From Anaerofilum sp. An201 (GTDB taxonomy: Bacteria; Bacillota; Clostridia; Oscillospirales; Ruminococcaceae), in assembly GCF_002160015.1 (NCBI RefSeq), contig NZ_NFJT01000001.1, positions 243,995 to 307,994 of the forward strand: a DNA stretch of 64,000 bases, read 5' to 3'. A model generated the notes under the pieces. The model had not been told where the DNA came from. It ran no database searches and saw only the letters and a program-made list of their open reading frames with translations. Of the stretch, positions 50,618-61,501 are shown in pieces; the first letter of the stretch is position 1, and each line of letters opens with the position of its first letter. A program made the translations under genes and the position numbers.

Positions 50618-52219
50618 ATGGAGCTGATAACCACCCTGTGGCAGTTCATCCAGAACGCCACCACCGCCCAGTTTGAGGCCTTCTGGGCAAAATTTCCGCT
50701 GCACAGCGCCGATTTCTGGCAGGCGCTGTGGGCTTCCCTGTGGCCGCGCGACGGCCATATGGAGTTCACCACCTTCACCTTCTGGGCGTTTCTGGCCATC
50801 TGCGCCTTCTTTTCCTATCTGCTGCCGCGCGTCACCCGGCCGCTGTGGCTGCTGGTGTGCAGCTACGGGTTCTACCTCTACAGCCGCACCGGCGTGCAGC
50901 TGGTGGCGGTTCTGATTGGGGCCACCGTCATCACCTATCTGGCTGGCATCGCGGTGGGCCGCCTGCAGAACCTCTGGGCCAGGCGGGCCTTTCTGTGGCT
51001 GGCGGTGCTTTCCAGCGTGGGCATTTTGGGCTTCTACAAATACGCCAATTTCCTGCGCCGCACCGCCGCCGACATCGCGGGCCTCTTCGGTGCAGACAGC
51101 AGCGTGTCGATGCTGGACATCCCGGCCGTGCTGGGTCTGAGCTATTTCACCTTCCAGTCGCTGGGCTATGTGATCGACGTCTATAAAGGCAAGATCGCGC
51201 CGGAAAAAAATCCGCTCTACTACGCGCTGTATGTCAGCTTTTTCCCCTGCATCGTCACCGGCCCCATCGAGCGCGCCGGGCATCTGCTGCCCCAGCTGCG
51301 CAGCCCCGTCCCCTTCAACTACAACCGGGTGGCCGGGGGGCTGTTCCGGATGCTGTGGGGCGTTTTCAAAAAGCTGGTGATCGCCGGCAACCTGTCGCTG
51401 TTCACCAAGGAGATCTTCACCCACATGCAGCGCTACAACGGCCTGGTGCTGGCGCTGGGCGCGCTGGCCTTCAGCTACCAGCTGTATATGGACTTCTCCG
51501 GCTACTGCGACATCGCCATCGGTGCGGGGCGTGTGCTGGGCTTCGAGCTGCTGGAGAACTTCAAGCGCCCCTTTGCCAGCCGCAGCTACGGAGAGCTGTG
51601 GGCGCGCTGGCACATCAGCCTGTCCAGCTGGTTCCGCGACTATGTGTATATCCCGCTGGGCGGCAGCCGGTGTTCAACGCCCCGGCACATGGCCAACCTG
51701 ATGGTCACCTTTCTGGTGAGCGGCCTGTGGCACGGCGACAGCACGGGCTACGTGGTGTGGGGCGCGCTGAACGGCGTGTTCGTCTGCGTGGGCAAGCTCA
51801 CCGGCAAAAAGCGCCAGGCGCTGGCCGCGCACAATCCGCTGTATAAACTGCGCTTTGTCAAGGCGCTCATCCAGTGCAGCTGTGTGTATCTTTTGTTCTC
51901 GGTGTGCATGGTGTTCTTCGCCGCCAGCTTCTACGGCGGCGGCCTGGCCGACGGTTTTTATCTGCTGGGCCATCTGGGGGCGTCCGGCGCCGGTCTCTCG
52001 CAGCTGGTCTTCGGCAAGCTGGGCCTGTCCGCCGGGCTTGTGTGGGCGGTGGCGCTCAGCGCGCTGTTTGTCGAGCTGGGCGAAAAATGGGGCCGCCCGG
52101 ATCTCGTCATCCGAAAGATCTGGTTCATCGGCCGCTGGCCGCTGTATTATCTGATGATCGCGGTGATCCTCGTGTTCGGCAACCTGGGCGCGTCGGGATC
52201 GGTCTACGGCACATTCTGA
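50618..52219 (+). CDS. MBOAT-family membrane O-acyltransferase
   Basis: A 533-residue membrane protein with about ten helices. It belongs to the AlgI/DltB/PatA group: FKRPFASRSYGELWARWHISLSSWFRDYVYIPLGG and VSGLWHGDSTGYVVWGALNG with the catalytic His at about residue 372. It would bring acetyl or another acyl group across the membrane to decorate the glycan. GAGGAGG precedes the ATG. The partner SGNH-like gene follows. Confidence 0.93.
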   Translation: MELITTLWQFIQNATTAQFEAFWAKFPLHSADFWQALWASLWPRDGHMEFTTFTFWAFLAICAFFSYLLPRVTRPLWLLVCSYGFYLYSRTGVQLVAVLIGATVITYLAGIAVGRLQNLWARRAFLWLAVLSSVGILGFYKYANFLRRTAADIAGLFGADSSVSMLDIPAVLGLSYFTFQSLGYVIDVYKGKIAPEKNPLYYALYVSFFPCIVTGPIERAGHLLPQLRSPVPFNYNRVAGGLFRMLWGVFKKLVIAGNLSLFTKEIFTHMQRYNGLVLALGALAFSYQLYMDFSGYCDIAIGAGRVLGFELLENFKRPFASRSYGELWARWHISLSSWFRDYVYIPLGGSRCSTPRHMANLMVTFLVSGLWHGDSTGYVVWGALNGVFVCVGKLTGKKRQALAAHNPLYKLRFVKALIQCSCVYLLFSVCMVFFAASFYGGGLADGFYLLGHLGASGAGLSQLVFGKLGLSAGLVWAVALSALFVELGEKWGRPDLVIRKIWFIGRWPLYYLMIAVILVFGNLGASGSVYGTF

Positions 52220-52235
52220 AAGGGGGCAGGCGAAC

Positions 52236-53441
52236 GTGAACAAAAAGAGCAAAAACCCCTTTCTGCGCGCGGTGCGCTGGGTGCTGCACCGGGCGGTGCT
52301 GGCGGTGCGCATCGCGGTGTGCCTTGCGCTGCTGGCGCCCATTCCGGTATTTATGGTGTGGTTCAGCTATACGGTGGACCGCAACGGCTGGTTCCAGGGC
52401 GAACAGACCGAGCGCGAGATCGCCATCGGCCTGCTGGAGGGCAACTCGATCGGCGGGTATGAGAAGATGGACGAGCGGCAGATCGTCAAGCTGTACGCCC
52501 AGAACCTGCCCGCATCCAAGGAGGTCATCGCCATCGGCTCCAGCCGCATCCTGCAGATGACCACCACCACCAGCGGCAGCGACAGCTTTTTCAACGCGGG
52601 CATGATCGGCGCCGAGCAGACCGACGTGATGAGCAGCTACTACCTGTTCGACCGCGCCGACCGCCTGCCCGAAACGGTGATCTTCGGGGTGGACCCGTGG
52701 ATCTTCAGCGACGGCCCCGACGCGAACCGCGGCAACCGCACCGACTGGGAGATGTACAACGAGTTCCTGCGCTACGGCCTGGAGCACGTGATGGAGCCGC
52801 TGGACAACACCGAGAACATCGCGCAGTGGGTGTCGCTCACCAACCCCAGCTTCTTCCGCGAAAACCTGGAATACGCCGCCGAAAATGGCTATGCCGATCC
52901 GTACCCCACCGTCCCGTCCGGGGAGCTGTATGAGCAGGAGATGGACGTCAAGCTGCCGGACGGCAGCGTGCTGTATGCGGTGGGCACCCGGGAACGCCCG
53001 CAGGAGGACGTGGACGCCACCGCCACCGCCGCCATCAGCGCGTCGCTGCTGAACTGCGAGGATTTCTACGAGCTGGACGAGGAAAAATGCCGCCTGTTCG
53101 ATGAATTCATCCAGTATATGCAGCGAAAGGGCAGCGAGGTGATCCTGGTGCTCACCCCCTATCACCCCATCGTCTACGACGAGGTGATGGAGCAGCAGGA
53201 GCGGTACAGCGGCTTTTTGGCGGTGGAGCCGTGGCTGCGCCGGTACGCGGACGAGCACGGTCTGGCGCTGTACGGTTCCTACGACCCCGACGCCGCCGGC
53301 TGCACCAGCGCCGACTTCTTCGACGGCTGGCATGTGCGGGACGAGGGCATCCGCAAATTCTTCCCCGGCGTGGACGAGTGCACCGCCTACACCGCCCCCG
53401 CGGACGCCGCGCAGCTGCCCCGCCAGATGCAGGAGGAATAA
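52236..53441 (+). CDS. Extracytoplasmic SGNH-like partner of the MBOAT protein
   Basis: A 401-residue protein with a basic N-terminus, one membrane helix (about 21-45) and a large outer domain. A GSSR block at about residues 101-104 (nucleophile Ser) and FDGWHVRD near residue 363 (D-x-x-H) suggest an SGNH hydrolase fold of the DltD/AlgJ/X type, which completes O-acyl transfer with an MBOAT protein. I infer this from motifs and position; overall identity to DltD is not evident. Start is a GTG after AAAGGGGG. Confidence 0.75.
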   Translation: MNKKSKNPFLRAVRWVLHRAVLAVRIAVCLALLAPIPVFMVWFSYTVDRNGWFQGEQTEREIAIGLLEGNSIGGYEKMDERQIVKLYAQNLPASKEVIAIGSSRILQMTTTTSGSDSFFNAGMIGAEQTDVMSSYYLFDRADRLPETVIFGVDPWIFSDGPDANRGNRTDWEMYNEFLRYGLEHVMEPLDNTENIAQWVSLTNPSFFRENLEYAAENGYADPYPTVPSGELYEQEMDVKLPDGSVLYAVGTRERPQEDVDATATAAISASLLNCEDFYELDEEKCRLFDEFIQYMQRKGSEVILVLTPYHPIVYDEVMEQQERYSGFLAVEPWLRRYADEHGLALYGSYDPDAAGCTSADFFDGWHVRDEGIRKFFPGVDECTAYTAPADAAQLPRQMQEE

Positions 53442-53524
53442 GGAGTTTCTGCGGCAAAACGCTGAAAATCTGCTCCCTCCAGGCCCGCGCGATACAGCAA
53501 AATGGAAAAATAGACAAAAAATGC

Positions 53525-53553
53525 TTGACATTTCCGGCTGTTTCGTATATGAT
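53525..53553 (+). promoter_or_regulatory. leu operon promoter
   Basis: TTGACA, 17-base spacer, TATGAT; just upstream of the T-box leader. Confidence 0.8.
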
Positions 53554-53564
53554 AACAGCAATCC

Positions 53565-53868
53565 AAACAACCCAAATGCGAGGAAAGGGAGAAAGCACGG
53601 CAAACGCACGCACACAGAGAGCTGCCGGATGGTGCAAGGCAGCGGGCGGCAGGCCGTGTATACTGGCCCTTGAGCAGCCGCGCTGAACAGGCAGTAGGCG
53701 CGGACGGAGCCTGTCCGTTACAGCGGGAACAGTTCGCGAACCAAACGCCGACTGGCAGAGAGGCCGTGCAGGCAGCACGGCAACGAGAGTGGTACCGCGG
53801 GAGCCGATCATACGATGATACAGGCCCTCGTCTCTCAGGAAAACATCCTGGGAGACGGGGGCCTTTTT
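53565..53868 (+). promoter_or_regulatory. T-box leader of leuACDB
   Basis: tRNA-sensing leader. Stem I distal region AGAGAGCTGCCGGATGGTGC with AAGGCAGC, the linker AGTAGGCGCGGACGG, and the T-box AACGAGAGTGGTACCGCGG at about 53782-53800 are all visible. The specifier is probably the CUU in GCCCTTGAGC (near 53667), with CUG in GCTGAAC as the alternative; both are Leu. Uncharged tRNA-Leu should stabilise the antiterminator. Confidence 0.92.
53823..53868 (+). terminator. T-box terminator
   Basis: Arms GCCCTCGTCTCTCAGGA and TCCTGGGAGACGGGGGC, loop AAACA, then CTTTTTG. Confidence 0.9.
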
Positions 53869-53909
53869 GTATCCCCTCTCCCTGCCGCAGAAAAGGGAGG
53901 ACAAACGCC

Positions 53910-55568
53910 ATGAAAAACACGAGCAAATACCATGTGGGATACTACCCCGCGCCGGCCTGCGAGATGCGCTGGGCCAAAAAGGACCACATCGAAAAAGCCC
54001 CCGTCTGGTGCAGCGTGGACCTGCGCGACGGCAACCAGAGCCTGATGGTCCCCATGAGCCTGGAGGAAAAGCTGGACTTCTTCGCCTTCCTGTGCAGGAT
54101 CGGCTTCAAGGAGATCGAGGTGGGCTTCCCGGCCGCCAGCGAGACCGAATACGAGTTCCTGCGCGCCCTGATCGACGAAGACCGCATCCCGTCCGATGTC
54201 ACCATCCAGGTGCTCACCCAGAGCCGCGAGCACATCATCCGCAAAACCTTCGACGCGCTGGCCGGCTGTAAAACGCCGGTGGTGGTGCACTTCTACAACT
54301 CCACCAGCGTGGCCCAGCGCGAGCAGGTGTTCAAAAAGAGCAAGGACGAGATCAAGAAGATCGCCACCGACGGCGCGGCGCTCATCAAGCAGCTGGCGGC
54401 GGAATACGAGGGCGATTTCCGGTTCGAGTACAGCCCCGAGAGCTTCACCGGCACCGAGCCGGAATACGCGCTGGAGGTGTGCAACGCGGTGCTGGACATC
54501 CTGCAGCCCACCGCCGAAAAGCCGGTCATCATCAACCTGCCGGTCACGGTGGCCATGAGCATGAGCCACGTCTACGCAAACCAGGTGGAATACATGAGCG
54601 ACAACCTCAAATACCGCGAGCATGTGGTTCTGTCGCTGCATCCGCACAACGACCGCGGCTGTGCTGTGGCCGACACCGAGCTGGGCCTGCTGGCGGGCGC
54701 CGACCGGGTGGAGGGCACCCTGTTCGGCAACGGCGAGCGCACCGGCAACGTGGACATCATCACGGTGGCCATGAACCTCTACAGCCACGGCGTCGATCCC
54801 GGCCTGGATTTCTCGGATATGCCGTCGGTGGTGGCCGAATACGAAAAGGTCACCCGGATGCACGTCTACGAGCGCACCCCCTACGCCGGCGCGCTGGTGT
54901 TCGCCGCCTTCTCGGGCAGCCATCAGGACGCCATCGCCAAGGGCATGAACTGGCGGCAGGAAAAGGGCCTGCACGAGTGGACGGTGCCCTACCTGCCCAT
55001 CGACCCGGCCGACGTGGGCCGCCAGTACCAGACCGACGTCATCCGCATCAACAGCCAGAGCGGCAAGGGCGGCATCGGCTATCTGCTGGAGAAAAACTAC
55101 GGCTACGACCTGCCCCCCAAGATGCGGGAGGACTTCGGCTACCGGGTCAAATCGGTGTCCGACCACGCGCACAAGGAGCTGTCGGTGGAGGAGGTGCACG
55201 ACATCTTCCAGAGCGCCTATATGAACAAGACCGCCCCCATCCACATCACCGAGGCCCACTACGTCCAGCAGGGCGGCATCCACGCGGTGGTGACGGTGCA
55301 GGCGGGCGGCATGACGCAGGAGTTCACCGCCAAGGGCAACGGCCGCCTGGACGCCGTGTCCAACGCCATCCGCAAGGGCACCGGCATGGACTTCACGGTC
55401 ATCACCTACACCGAGCACGCGCTGGAGACCGGCAGCACCAGCCAGGCGGTGGCCTATGTGGGGCTGCAGTGGGCCAGCGGCGCGGTCACCTGGGGCGCCG
55501 GCACCGATTCCGACATCATGACCGCCAGCGTCAAGGCGCTGGCCAGCGCGATCAACAACAAGCGCTGA
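53910..55568 (+). CDS. leuA: 2-isopropylmalate synthase
   Basis: Commits 2-ketoisovalerate and acetyl-CoA to leucine synthesis. The 552-residue protein is of the longer LeuA type 2: [75 protein letters not shown] region with the metal His pair, and a C-terminal regulatory domain for leucine feedback. GGGAGG precedes the ATG after the T-box terminator. Confidence 0.96.
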   Translation: MKNTSKYHVGYYPAPACEMRWAKKDHIEKAPVWCSVDLRDGNQSLMVPMSLEEKLDFFAFLCRIGFKEIEVGFPAASETEYEFLRALIDEDRIPSDVTIQVLTQSREHIIRKTFDALAGCKTPVVVHFYNSTSVAQREQVFKKSKDEIKKIATDGAALIKQLAAEYEGDFRFEYSPESFTGTEPEYALEVCNAVLDILQPTAEKPVIINLPVTVAMSMSHVYANQVEYMSDNLKYREHVVLSLHPHNDRGCAVADTELGLLAGADRVEGTLFGNGERTGNVDIITVAMNLYSHGVDPGLDFSDMPSVVAEYEKVTRMHVYERTPYAGALVFAAFSGSHQDAIAKGMNWRQEKGLHEWTVPYLPIDPADVGRQYQTDVIRINSQSGKGGIGYLLEKNYGYDLPPKMREDFGYRVKSVSDHAHKELSVEEVHDIFQSAYMNKTAPIHITEAHYVQQGGIHAVVTVQAGGMTQEFTAKGNGRLDAVSNAIRKGTGMDFTVITYTEHALETGSTSQAVAYVGLQWASGAVTWGAGTDSDIMTASVKALASAINNKR

Positions 55569-55593
55569 ACGCACAACAGGGGAGGGAACAACC

Positions 55594-56856
55594 ATGGGAA
55601 TGACGATGACACAAAAGATCCTTGCCGCCCACGCGGGGCTGGACAAGGTGGTGGCCGGCCAGCTGATCGAGGCGAAGCTGGACATGGTGCTGGGCAACGA
55701 CATCACCAGCCCGGTGGCCATCAACGAGTTCGAGAAAGCGGGCTTCACCTCGGTGTTCGACCGCACCAAGATCAGCCTGGTGATGGACCATTTTGCCCCC
55801 AACAAGGACATCAAGGCCGCCCAGCAGACCAAGCAGAGCCGCGAGTTCGCCAACAAATACGACATCCTGAACTTCTACGACGTGGGCAGCATGGGCATCG
55901 AGCACGCGCTGCTGCCGGAAAAAGGCCTGGTGGGCGCGGGCGACTGCGTCATCGGCGCCGACAGCCACACCTGCACCTACGGCGCGCTGGGGGCCTTCTC
56001 CACCGGCGTGGGCAGCACCGACATGGCCGCCGGCATGGCCACCGGCAAATGCTGGTTCAAGGTGCCCGCCGCCATCAAGTTCAACCTGGTGGGCAGCCTG
56101 CAGGGCTGGGCCAGCGGCAAGGACGTGATCCTCTCCATCATCGGCAAGATCGGCGTGGACGGCGCGCTGTATAAGAGCATGGAGTTCTCCGGCCCGGGGC
56201 TTGCCAGCCTGTCCATCGACGACCGCCTGTGCATGGCGAACATGGCCATCGAGGCGGGCGCCAAGAACGGCATCTTTGCGGTGGACGAGGTCACCCGCGC
56301 CTACATGGACGGCCGCACCCAGCGCCCCTACACCGTCTATGAAGCCGACCCGGACGCCGAGTATGAGGCCGAGCACACCATCGACCTGTCGGCCATCGTG
56401 CCCACCGTGGCCTACCCCCACCTGCCCGAGAACACCCACCCCGCCGCCGCGTCGGGCGACATCGCCATCGACCAGGTGGTGATCGGCAGCTGCACCAACG
56501 GCCGCACCAGCGACATGGAGGTGGCCGCCCGCATCCTCAAGGGCAAAAAGGTGGCCAGGAATGTGCGCGCCATCGTGATCCCCGCCACCCAGAAGGTGTT
56601 CACCGAGTGCATCCGCAACGGCTGGATGGAGATCTTTGTGGAGGCCGGCTGCGTTGTGTCCACCCCCACCTGCGGCCCTTGCCTGGGCGGCTACATGGGC
56701 ATCCTGGCCGAGGGCGAGCGCTGTGTGGCCACCACCAACCGCAACTTTGTGGGCCGCATGGGCCACGTGGACAGCGAGGTGTATCTGGCCAGCCCGGCGG
56801 TTGCCGCCGCCAGCGCCATCACCGGCCGCATCACCGTTCCCGAGGAGGTACTGTAA
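55594..56856 (+). CDS. leuC: 3-isopropylmalate dehydratase large subunit
   Basis: A 420-residue aconitase-family subunit. Cluster cysteines are in VIGSCTNGR and [14 protein letters not shown]; the opening [25 protein letters not shown] is typical of the archaeal/clostridial LeuC form. It needs LeuD, which follows after a single base. Confidence 0.96.
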   Translation: MGMTMTQKILAAHAGLDKVVAGQLIEAKLDMVLGNDITSPVAINEFEKAGFTSVFDRTKISLVMDHFAPNKDIKAAQQTKQSREFANKYDILNFYDVGSMGIEHALLPEKGLVGAGDCVIGADSHTCTYGALGAFSTGVGSTDMAAGMATGKCWFKVPAAIKFNLVGSLQGWASGKDVILSIIGKIGVDGALYKSMEFSGPGLASLSIDDRLCMANMAIEAGAKNGIFAVDEVTRAYMDGRTQRPYTVYEADPDAEYEAEHTIDLSAIVPTVAYPHLPENTHPAAASGDIAIDQVVIGSCTNGRTSDMEVAARILKGKKVARNVRAIVIPATQKVFTECIRNGWMEIFVEAGCVVSTPTCGPCLGGYMGILAEGERCVATTNRNFVGRMGHVDSEVYLASPAVAAASAITGRITVPEEVL

Positions 56857-56857
56857 T

Positions 56858-57340
56858 ATGAAAGCACAGGGCATCGCACATACATACGCCGACAACGTCG
56901 ATACCGACGTCATCATCCCGGCCCGCTACCTGAACACCCCCAACGCCAGGGAGCTGGCCGCCCACTGCATGGAGGACATCGACCCCGACTTCGTCAAAAA
57001 GGTGAAGGAGGGCGACATCATCGTGGCTGGCTGGAACTTCGGCTGCGGTTCCTCCCGCGAGCACGCGCCGCTCGCCATCAAGACCAGCGGCGTCAGCTGC
57101 GTCATCGCCAAGACCTTCGCCCGCATCTTCTACCGCAACGCCATCAACATCGGCCTGGCCATCCTGGAGTGCGAGCCGGCCGCCGAGGCGATCAAGGCGG
57201 GGGACGAGGTGGCGGTGGACTTCGACACCGGCGTCATCACCAATCTGACCAGGGGCGAGAGCTACCAGGCCCAGCCCTTCCCGCCCTTCATCCAGAACAT
57301 CATCCAAAAGGGCGGCCTGATGAAGGCCATCAAGGGATAA
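56858..57340 (+). CDS. leuD: 3-isopropylmalate dehydratase small subunit
   Basis: A 160-residue swivel domain: [14 protein letters not shown] at the start and [16 protein letters not shown] as the substrate-binding loop. Short form as in Clostridia. Starts right after the leuC stop with GGAGG inside the leuC end. Confidence 0.96.
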   Translation: MKAQGIAHTYADNVDTDVIIPARYLNTPNARELAAHCMEDIDPDFVKKVKEGDIIVAGWNFGCGSSREHAPLAIKTSGVSCVIAKTFARIFYRNAINIGLAILECEPAAEAIKAGDEVAVDFDTGVITNLTRGESYQAQPFPPFIQNIIQKGGLMKAIKG

Positions 57341-57353
57341 GGGGGAAAGAGCG

Positions 57354-58424
57354 ATGGAAAAGAAGATCGCAGTCATCCGCGGCGACGGCATCGGCCCGGA
57401 GATCGTGGCCGAGGCCATCAAGGTGCTGGACGCCGTGGCCGCCAGATACGGCCACACCTTTACCTACGACGAGGTGGACATGGGCGGCGTCGCCATCGAC
57501 AAGTGGGGCGAGCCGCTGCCCGCCGCCATGCTGGACAAATGCCTGGCCGCCGACAGCGTGCTGCTGGGCGCGGTGGGCGGTCCCAAATGGGACGGCCTGC
57601 CCGGCGCACAGCGCCCGGAAAAGGGCCTGCTGGCCCTGCGCGCAGGGATGGGCCTGTATTCCAACCTGCGCCCGGCCAAGCTGTGGCCGCAGCTGGCCGA
57701 CGCCAGCCCGCTGAAGCCCTCCATCGTTGCGAAGGGAATCGACTTCATCGTGGTGCGCGAGCTCACCGGCGGCGTCTATTTCGGCCAGCACAAGACCGAA
57801 ACGGTGGACGGCCAGCAGGTGGCCACCGACGTCATGCCCTATTCGGAAGCCGAGATCGAGCGCATCGGGCGCATCGCCTTTGAGACCGCCCGCAAGCGCC
57901 GCCACAAGGTCACCAGCGTGGACAAGGCGAACGTGCTGGACACCAGCCGCCTGTGGCGCAGCGTGATGCACCGCCTGGCCGCCGAATACCCGGACGTGGA
58001 ATACGCCGACATGCTGGTGGACAACACCGCCATGCAGATCGTGAAAGACCCGTCCCAGTTCGACGTGGTGGTCACCGAGAACATGTTCGGCGACATCCTG
58101 TCCGACGAGGCCAGCATGATCACCGGCAGCATCGGCATGATCCCGTCGTCCAGCCTGGGCGAGGGCACCCGCGGCCTGTACGAGCCGATCCACGGCTCCG
58201 CGCCCGACATCGCCGGGCAGAACAAAGCCAACCCCATCGGCACCATCCTGTCCGCCGCCATGATGCTGAAATACAGCTTTGGGATGGAGGAGGAATACGC
58301 CGCCATCGAGGCCGCGGTGCACGCTGTGCTGGATGCAGGCAAGCGCACCGGCGACAGCATGGCCGCGGGCTGCACCCAGGTGACCTGCTCCGAGATGGGC
58401 GACGCCATTGTGGCCGCCCTGTAA
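57354..58424 (+). CDS. leuB: 3-isopropylmalate dehydrogenase
   Basis: A 356-residue NAD-dependent decarboxylating dehydrogenase: [33 protein letters not shown], and the metal Asp region [20 protein letters not shown], then [16 protein letters not shown]. Last gene of the leu operon. Confidence 0.96.
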   Translation: MEKKIAVIRGDGIGPEIVAEAIKVLDAVAARYGHTFTYDEVDMGGVAIDKWGEPLPAAMLDKCLAADSVLLGAVGGPKWDGLPGAQRPEKGLLALRAGMGLYSNLRPAKLWPQLADASPLKPSIVAKGIDFIVVRELTGGVYFGQHKTETVDGQQVATDVMPYSEAEIERIGRIAFETARKRRHKVTSVDKANVLDTSRLWRSVMHRLAAEYPDVEYADMLVDNTAMQIVKDPSQFDVVVTENMFGDILSDEASMITGSIGMIPSSSLGEGTRGLYEPIHGSAPDIAGQNKANPIGTILSAAMMLKYSFGMEEEYAAIEAAVHAVLDAGKRTGDSMAAGCTQVTCSEMGDAIVAAL

Positions 58425-58521
58425 CCTGTGCCAATATCCGCAAGAGGGAAAGAGCGCCGACGAGGGCGCTGTAAAAAGGGAATTGAGATATAGGGGAAAA
58501 GAAGAGGAGTCTTTTCCGCCG

Positions 58522-58583
58522 GCCGCAAAGCGGTCCGGGCTGTTCGAGGAGGGAACGGCCCGGGCCGCCTTGCGGCTTTTTTT
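58522..58583 (+). terminator. leu operon terminator
   Basis: Long imperfect stem, GCCGCAA..GCGG.CCGGGC..GTTC with GAAC.GCCCGG.CCGC.TTGCGGC, then seven T. Confidence 0.9.
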
Positions 58584-58609
58584 ATGTAAACAGCGCAACG
58601 AACCGGGGT

Positions 58610-60193
58610 TCATTGTCCGCTGGCGCCGTAGTTGGACAGCACACGCGCCGACGGATCGTCCACGCGGCAGCCCTCCCAGGCGGGATTCGGCATCCAGAAG
58701 CCGGGGATCATGCTGCCCTGTCCCGGATAGCGCCGTTCAAACAGCTGTCGGTAGAGCAGAGATTCCTTTGTGAAGGGGGGATTGGGGGCATAGGACGCGC
58801 ACTTGTCCTTCCAGTTTTTGTCCGGGAAGGCGATCTCGGCCATCTCCTTCAAATAGTCCACCATGCTGTGGCCCACCGCGTCGCTGAAGGCCGCCTTTTC
58901 GCGCCACAGGATCTCGTCCGGCAGCCAGCCGCCCTCGGCAAAGGCGCGGCGCAGCAGGTATTTTCCCTTGCCCCACCGGTTCATCTTCAGCGCCGGGTCG
59001 ATGTTCATCACATAGTCCACAAATTCCAGGTCCCCAAACGGGACCCGTGCTTCGATGCTGTTGTCGGCGATGCAGCGGTCGGCGCGCAGCACGTCGTAGG
59101 CGTACAGCTCCCGCATACGCTTCTGGCTCTCGGCCTGGAAGGAGGCCGCATCGGGGGCGAAGTCGGTGTATTTGTAACCGAACAGCTCGTCCGATACCTC
59201 GCCGGTCAGCAGCACGCGGACGTCGGTGGTCTCGTGGATGGCGCGGCAGAGCAGGTACATGCCCATGCTGGCGCGCACCGTGGTGATGTCGTAGCTGGCC
59301 AGCGAGCCGATCACTTCCTCCAGATTCTCCCGCAGCAGGGCGGGCGTCATGCGGATCTCGGTGTGCTCGGCGCCCAGATAGTCGGCCACCTGCCGGGCGT
59401 ATTTGAGGTCGATGGGGTCCTCCTCCATGCCGATGGCAAAGGTGCGGATCGGCTTGTCCAGACGGCGCGCCGCGATGGCGCATACCAGCGAGCTGTCCAG
59501 TCCGCCGGAAAGCAGGAAGCCCAGCGGTGCATCGGCGTCCAGCCGCTTCTCCACCGCCGCCACCAGACGCTCCCGGATGCCGGTGCAGATCTCGTCCAGC
59601 GAGCTGTGCACCGGGGAATCGGCCGCGGCGATGTTGCGGTAGCACACGAACCGCTCGCCGTCATAGTAGTGCCCCGGAGGGAAGGGGCGGATCTCGTCCA
59701 CCCACCCCGCCAGACTGCACGCTTCGCTGGCAAAGGCAATGCCGCCTTTTGCATAGCCGTAGAACAGCGGACGGATGCCGATGGGGTCGCGCGCAGCCAG
59801 CAGACGGCCGCTCTGCGCGTCGTAGAGGATGCAGGCGAATTCGGCATCCAGCGTGCGGAACATGGCAGGTCCCAGCTTGCGGTAGAGTGGCAGCAGCACC
59901 TCGCAGTCCGACTCGCCCGCAAAGCGGCAGCCCTCCTGCTCCAGACGGCGGCGCAGTGTGCGGAACCCGTAGATCTCGCCGTTGCAGACAAGCAGGTTGC
60001 CGTCCAGCGAGAACGGCTGCATTCCCTTGTCGTTCAGGCCCATGATGGCCAGTCGCTGAAAGGCCAGAAATCCGCCGCCTGGCAGCTCGGCCAGGCGCGC
60101 CGCGTCGGGACCGCGCCGCTGTGTGCGCGGCAGCAGCGCCTCAAATTCGGGTCGGGTCATGCCGCTTCCCTGAAATCCCAGTACAGTACACAT
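58610..60193 (-). CDS. asnB: Asparagine synthase (glutamine-hydrolysing)
   Basis: A 527-residue two-domain enzyme. The N-terminal nucleophile is Cys2 (MCTVLGFQG). The glutaminase has QRRGPDAA and FQRLAIMGL; the synthetase PP-loop is LSGGLDSSL, with TGEVSDELFGY. It makes Asn from Asp with Gln as the ammonia donor. Second gene after dapL, 31 bases downstream. Confidence 0.94.
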   Translation of the reverse strand: MCTVLGFQGSGMTRPEFEALLPRTQRRGPDAARLAELPGGGFLAFQRLAIMGLNDKGMQPFSLDGNLLVCNGEIYGFRTLRRRLEQEGCRFAGESDCEVLLPLYRKLGPAMFRTLDAEFACILYDAQSGRLLAARDPIGIRPLFYGYAKGGIAFASEACSLAGWVDEIRPFPPGHYYDGERFVCYRNIAAADSPVHSSLDEICTGIRERLVAAVEKRLDADAPLGFLLSGGLDSSLVCAIAARRLDKPIRTFAIGMEEDPIDLKYARQVADYLGAEHTEIRMTPALLRENLEEVIGSLASYDITTVRASMGMYLLCRAIHETTDVRVLLTGEVSDELFGYKYTDFAPDAASFQAESQKRMRELYAYDVLRADRCIADNSIEARVPFGDLEFVDYVMNIDPALKMNRWGKGKYLLRRAFAEGGWLPDEILWREKAAFSDAVGHSMVDYLKEMAEIAFPDKNWKDKCASYAPNPPFTKESLLYRQLFERRYPGQGSMIPGFWMPNPAWEGCRVDDPSARVLSNYGASGQ

Positions 60194-60224
60194 ACTCGTT
60201 CCCCCTCTTGATGGGGCGCCTTTT

Positions 60225-61412
60225 TTACAGTGCGCCCAGCAGTTTGCCCAGCCGCTGTGCGGCCTCGGCGGTGTCGGCCGGCGAGGAAAATGCCGTCAGG
60301 CGGAAATAACCCTCGCCGTTTTCTCCAAAGCCTGCGCCCGGTGTGCCTACGATTCCACCCTTTTCCAGCAGATAGTGGAAAAATTGCCAGGAGTCCATCT
60401 CGTCCGGGCAGCGCATCCACAGATACGGGCTGTTTACGCCGCCGGTGTGGTAGATGCCTGCTTTCACCAGCACCTCGTGCAGAAGCTGCGCGTTCTGCTG
60501 GTACACCGCGATGGCGCGGCCGGTCTGCTGCATGCCTTCCTCCGACAGTGCAGCCTCGGCTGCCCGCTGTACCGGATAGGCCACCCCGTTGAACTTGGTG
60601 GACTGGCGCCGCAGCCACATCTCGTTCAGCGACATCCCGCTGGCACGCAGCTGCAGGGGCACCACTGTCCAGCCGCAGCGCAGACCGGTGAATCCCGCCA
60701 TCTTGGAAAAGGAGCAGAACTCGATGGCGCACTGTGCCGCGCAGGGAATCTCGTAGATCGAGCGCGGAATGTCTGGCTGTGTGATGAACCGCTCATAGGC
60801 CGCATCGAACAGGATCACCGCCCCGCAGTCCAGTGCGTAGTCCACCCACTGCTGCAGCTGTGCGCGGTTATAGGCTGCGCCGGTGGGGTTGTTGGGCGAG
60901 CACAGGTAGATGATGTCCGCCTCGGCGCGCTGGGGAGGCATCGGCAGAAATCCATTGGAGGCGTCGGCGCGCAGGAACCGTATCTCCCGCCCGTCCATCC
61001 GGTTGGTGTCGAGATAGACGGGATAGACCGGGTCGGGGATAAAGACGGTGTTCTCGCTGCTGAACAGATCGAGAATGTTGCCCAGATCCGATTTCGCGCC
61101 GTCCGATACGAACACCTCGGCCAACTGCAGCGACACCCCGCGCCCCGCATAGTAGTCCAGGATGGCCTGCCGCAGGAAGGGGTAGCCCTGTTCGGGACCG
61201 TAGCCGTGGAAGGTGTCGGCGCAGCCCATCTCGCGGGCGGCCTGCTCCAGCGCCTGCACCACCGCCGGCGCCAGCGGCTGGGTGACGTCCCCAATACCGA
61301 GACTGATGATGGCTGCTTCGGGATGCGCGGCGCGGTGACGCGCCACCTTGCGCGCCACATCGCTGAAGAGATACTGCGGCGCCAGTGCCTGATAACGGGT
61401 GTTCAGTTCCAT
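60225..61412 (-). CDS. dapL: LL-diaminopimelate aminotransferase
   Basis: PLP enzyme that makes LL-diaminopimelate from tetrahydrodipicolinate in one step. The 395-residue protein shows SLGIGDVTQPL, FHGYGPEQGYPFLRQAI, YLCSPNNPTGAAY and the PLP lysine in FCSFSKMAGFTGLRCGW. Together with dapF it implies the aminotransferase branch of lysine/DAP synthesis. AAAGGAG fixes the start at the second ATG. Preceded by a leader terminator. Confidence 0.93.
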   Translation of the reverse strand: MELNTRYQALAPQYLFSDVARKVARHRAAHPEAAIISLGIGDVTQPLAPAVVQALEQAAREMGCADTFHGYGPEQGYPFLRQAILDYYAGRGVSLQLAEVFVSDGAKSDLGNILDLFSSENTVFIPDPVYPVYLDTNRMDGREIRFLRADASNGFLPMPPQRAEADIIYLCSPNNPTGAAYNRAQLQQWVDYALDCGAVILFDAAYERFITQPDIPRSIYEIPCAAQCAIEFCSFSKMAGFTGLRCGWTVVPLQLRASGMSLNEMWLRRQSTKFNGVAYPVQRAAEAALSEEGMQQTGRAIAVYQQNAQLLHEVLVKAGIYHTGGVNSPYLWMRCPDEMDSWQFFHYLLEKGGIVGTPGAGFGENGEGYFRLTAFSSPADTAEAAQRLGKLLGAL

Positions 61413-61431
61413 ATCGGTTCTCCTTTTCCGC

Positions 61432-61480
61432 AAAAAAGGCGCCTGCCGCACCGGTGCTTCCCGGCACAGCAGACGCCTTT
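61432..61480 (-). terminator. Promoter-proximal terminator in the dapL leader
   Basis: Minus strand: AAGGCGtCTGC and GCAGgCGCCTT outer arms, GCCGG and CCGGT inner arms, then TTTTTT. It ends about 20 bases before the dapL start. Confidence 0.8.
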
Positions 61481-61501
61481 GTCTGTTGTTCTGTCCTTTC
61501 C

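Noticed and set aside
53640..53670. GGCCGTGTATACTGGCCC resembles the palindrome of the 79-bp repeat
   Set aside because: It lies within stem I of the T-box leader and the match is short and interrupted, so I treat it as coincidence.
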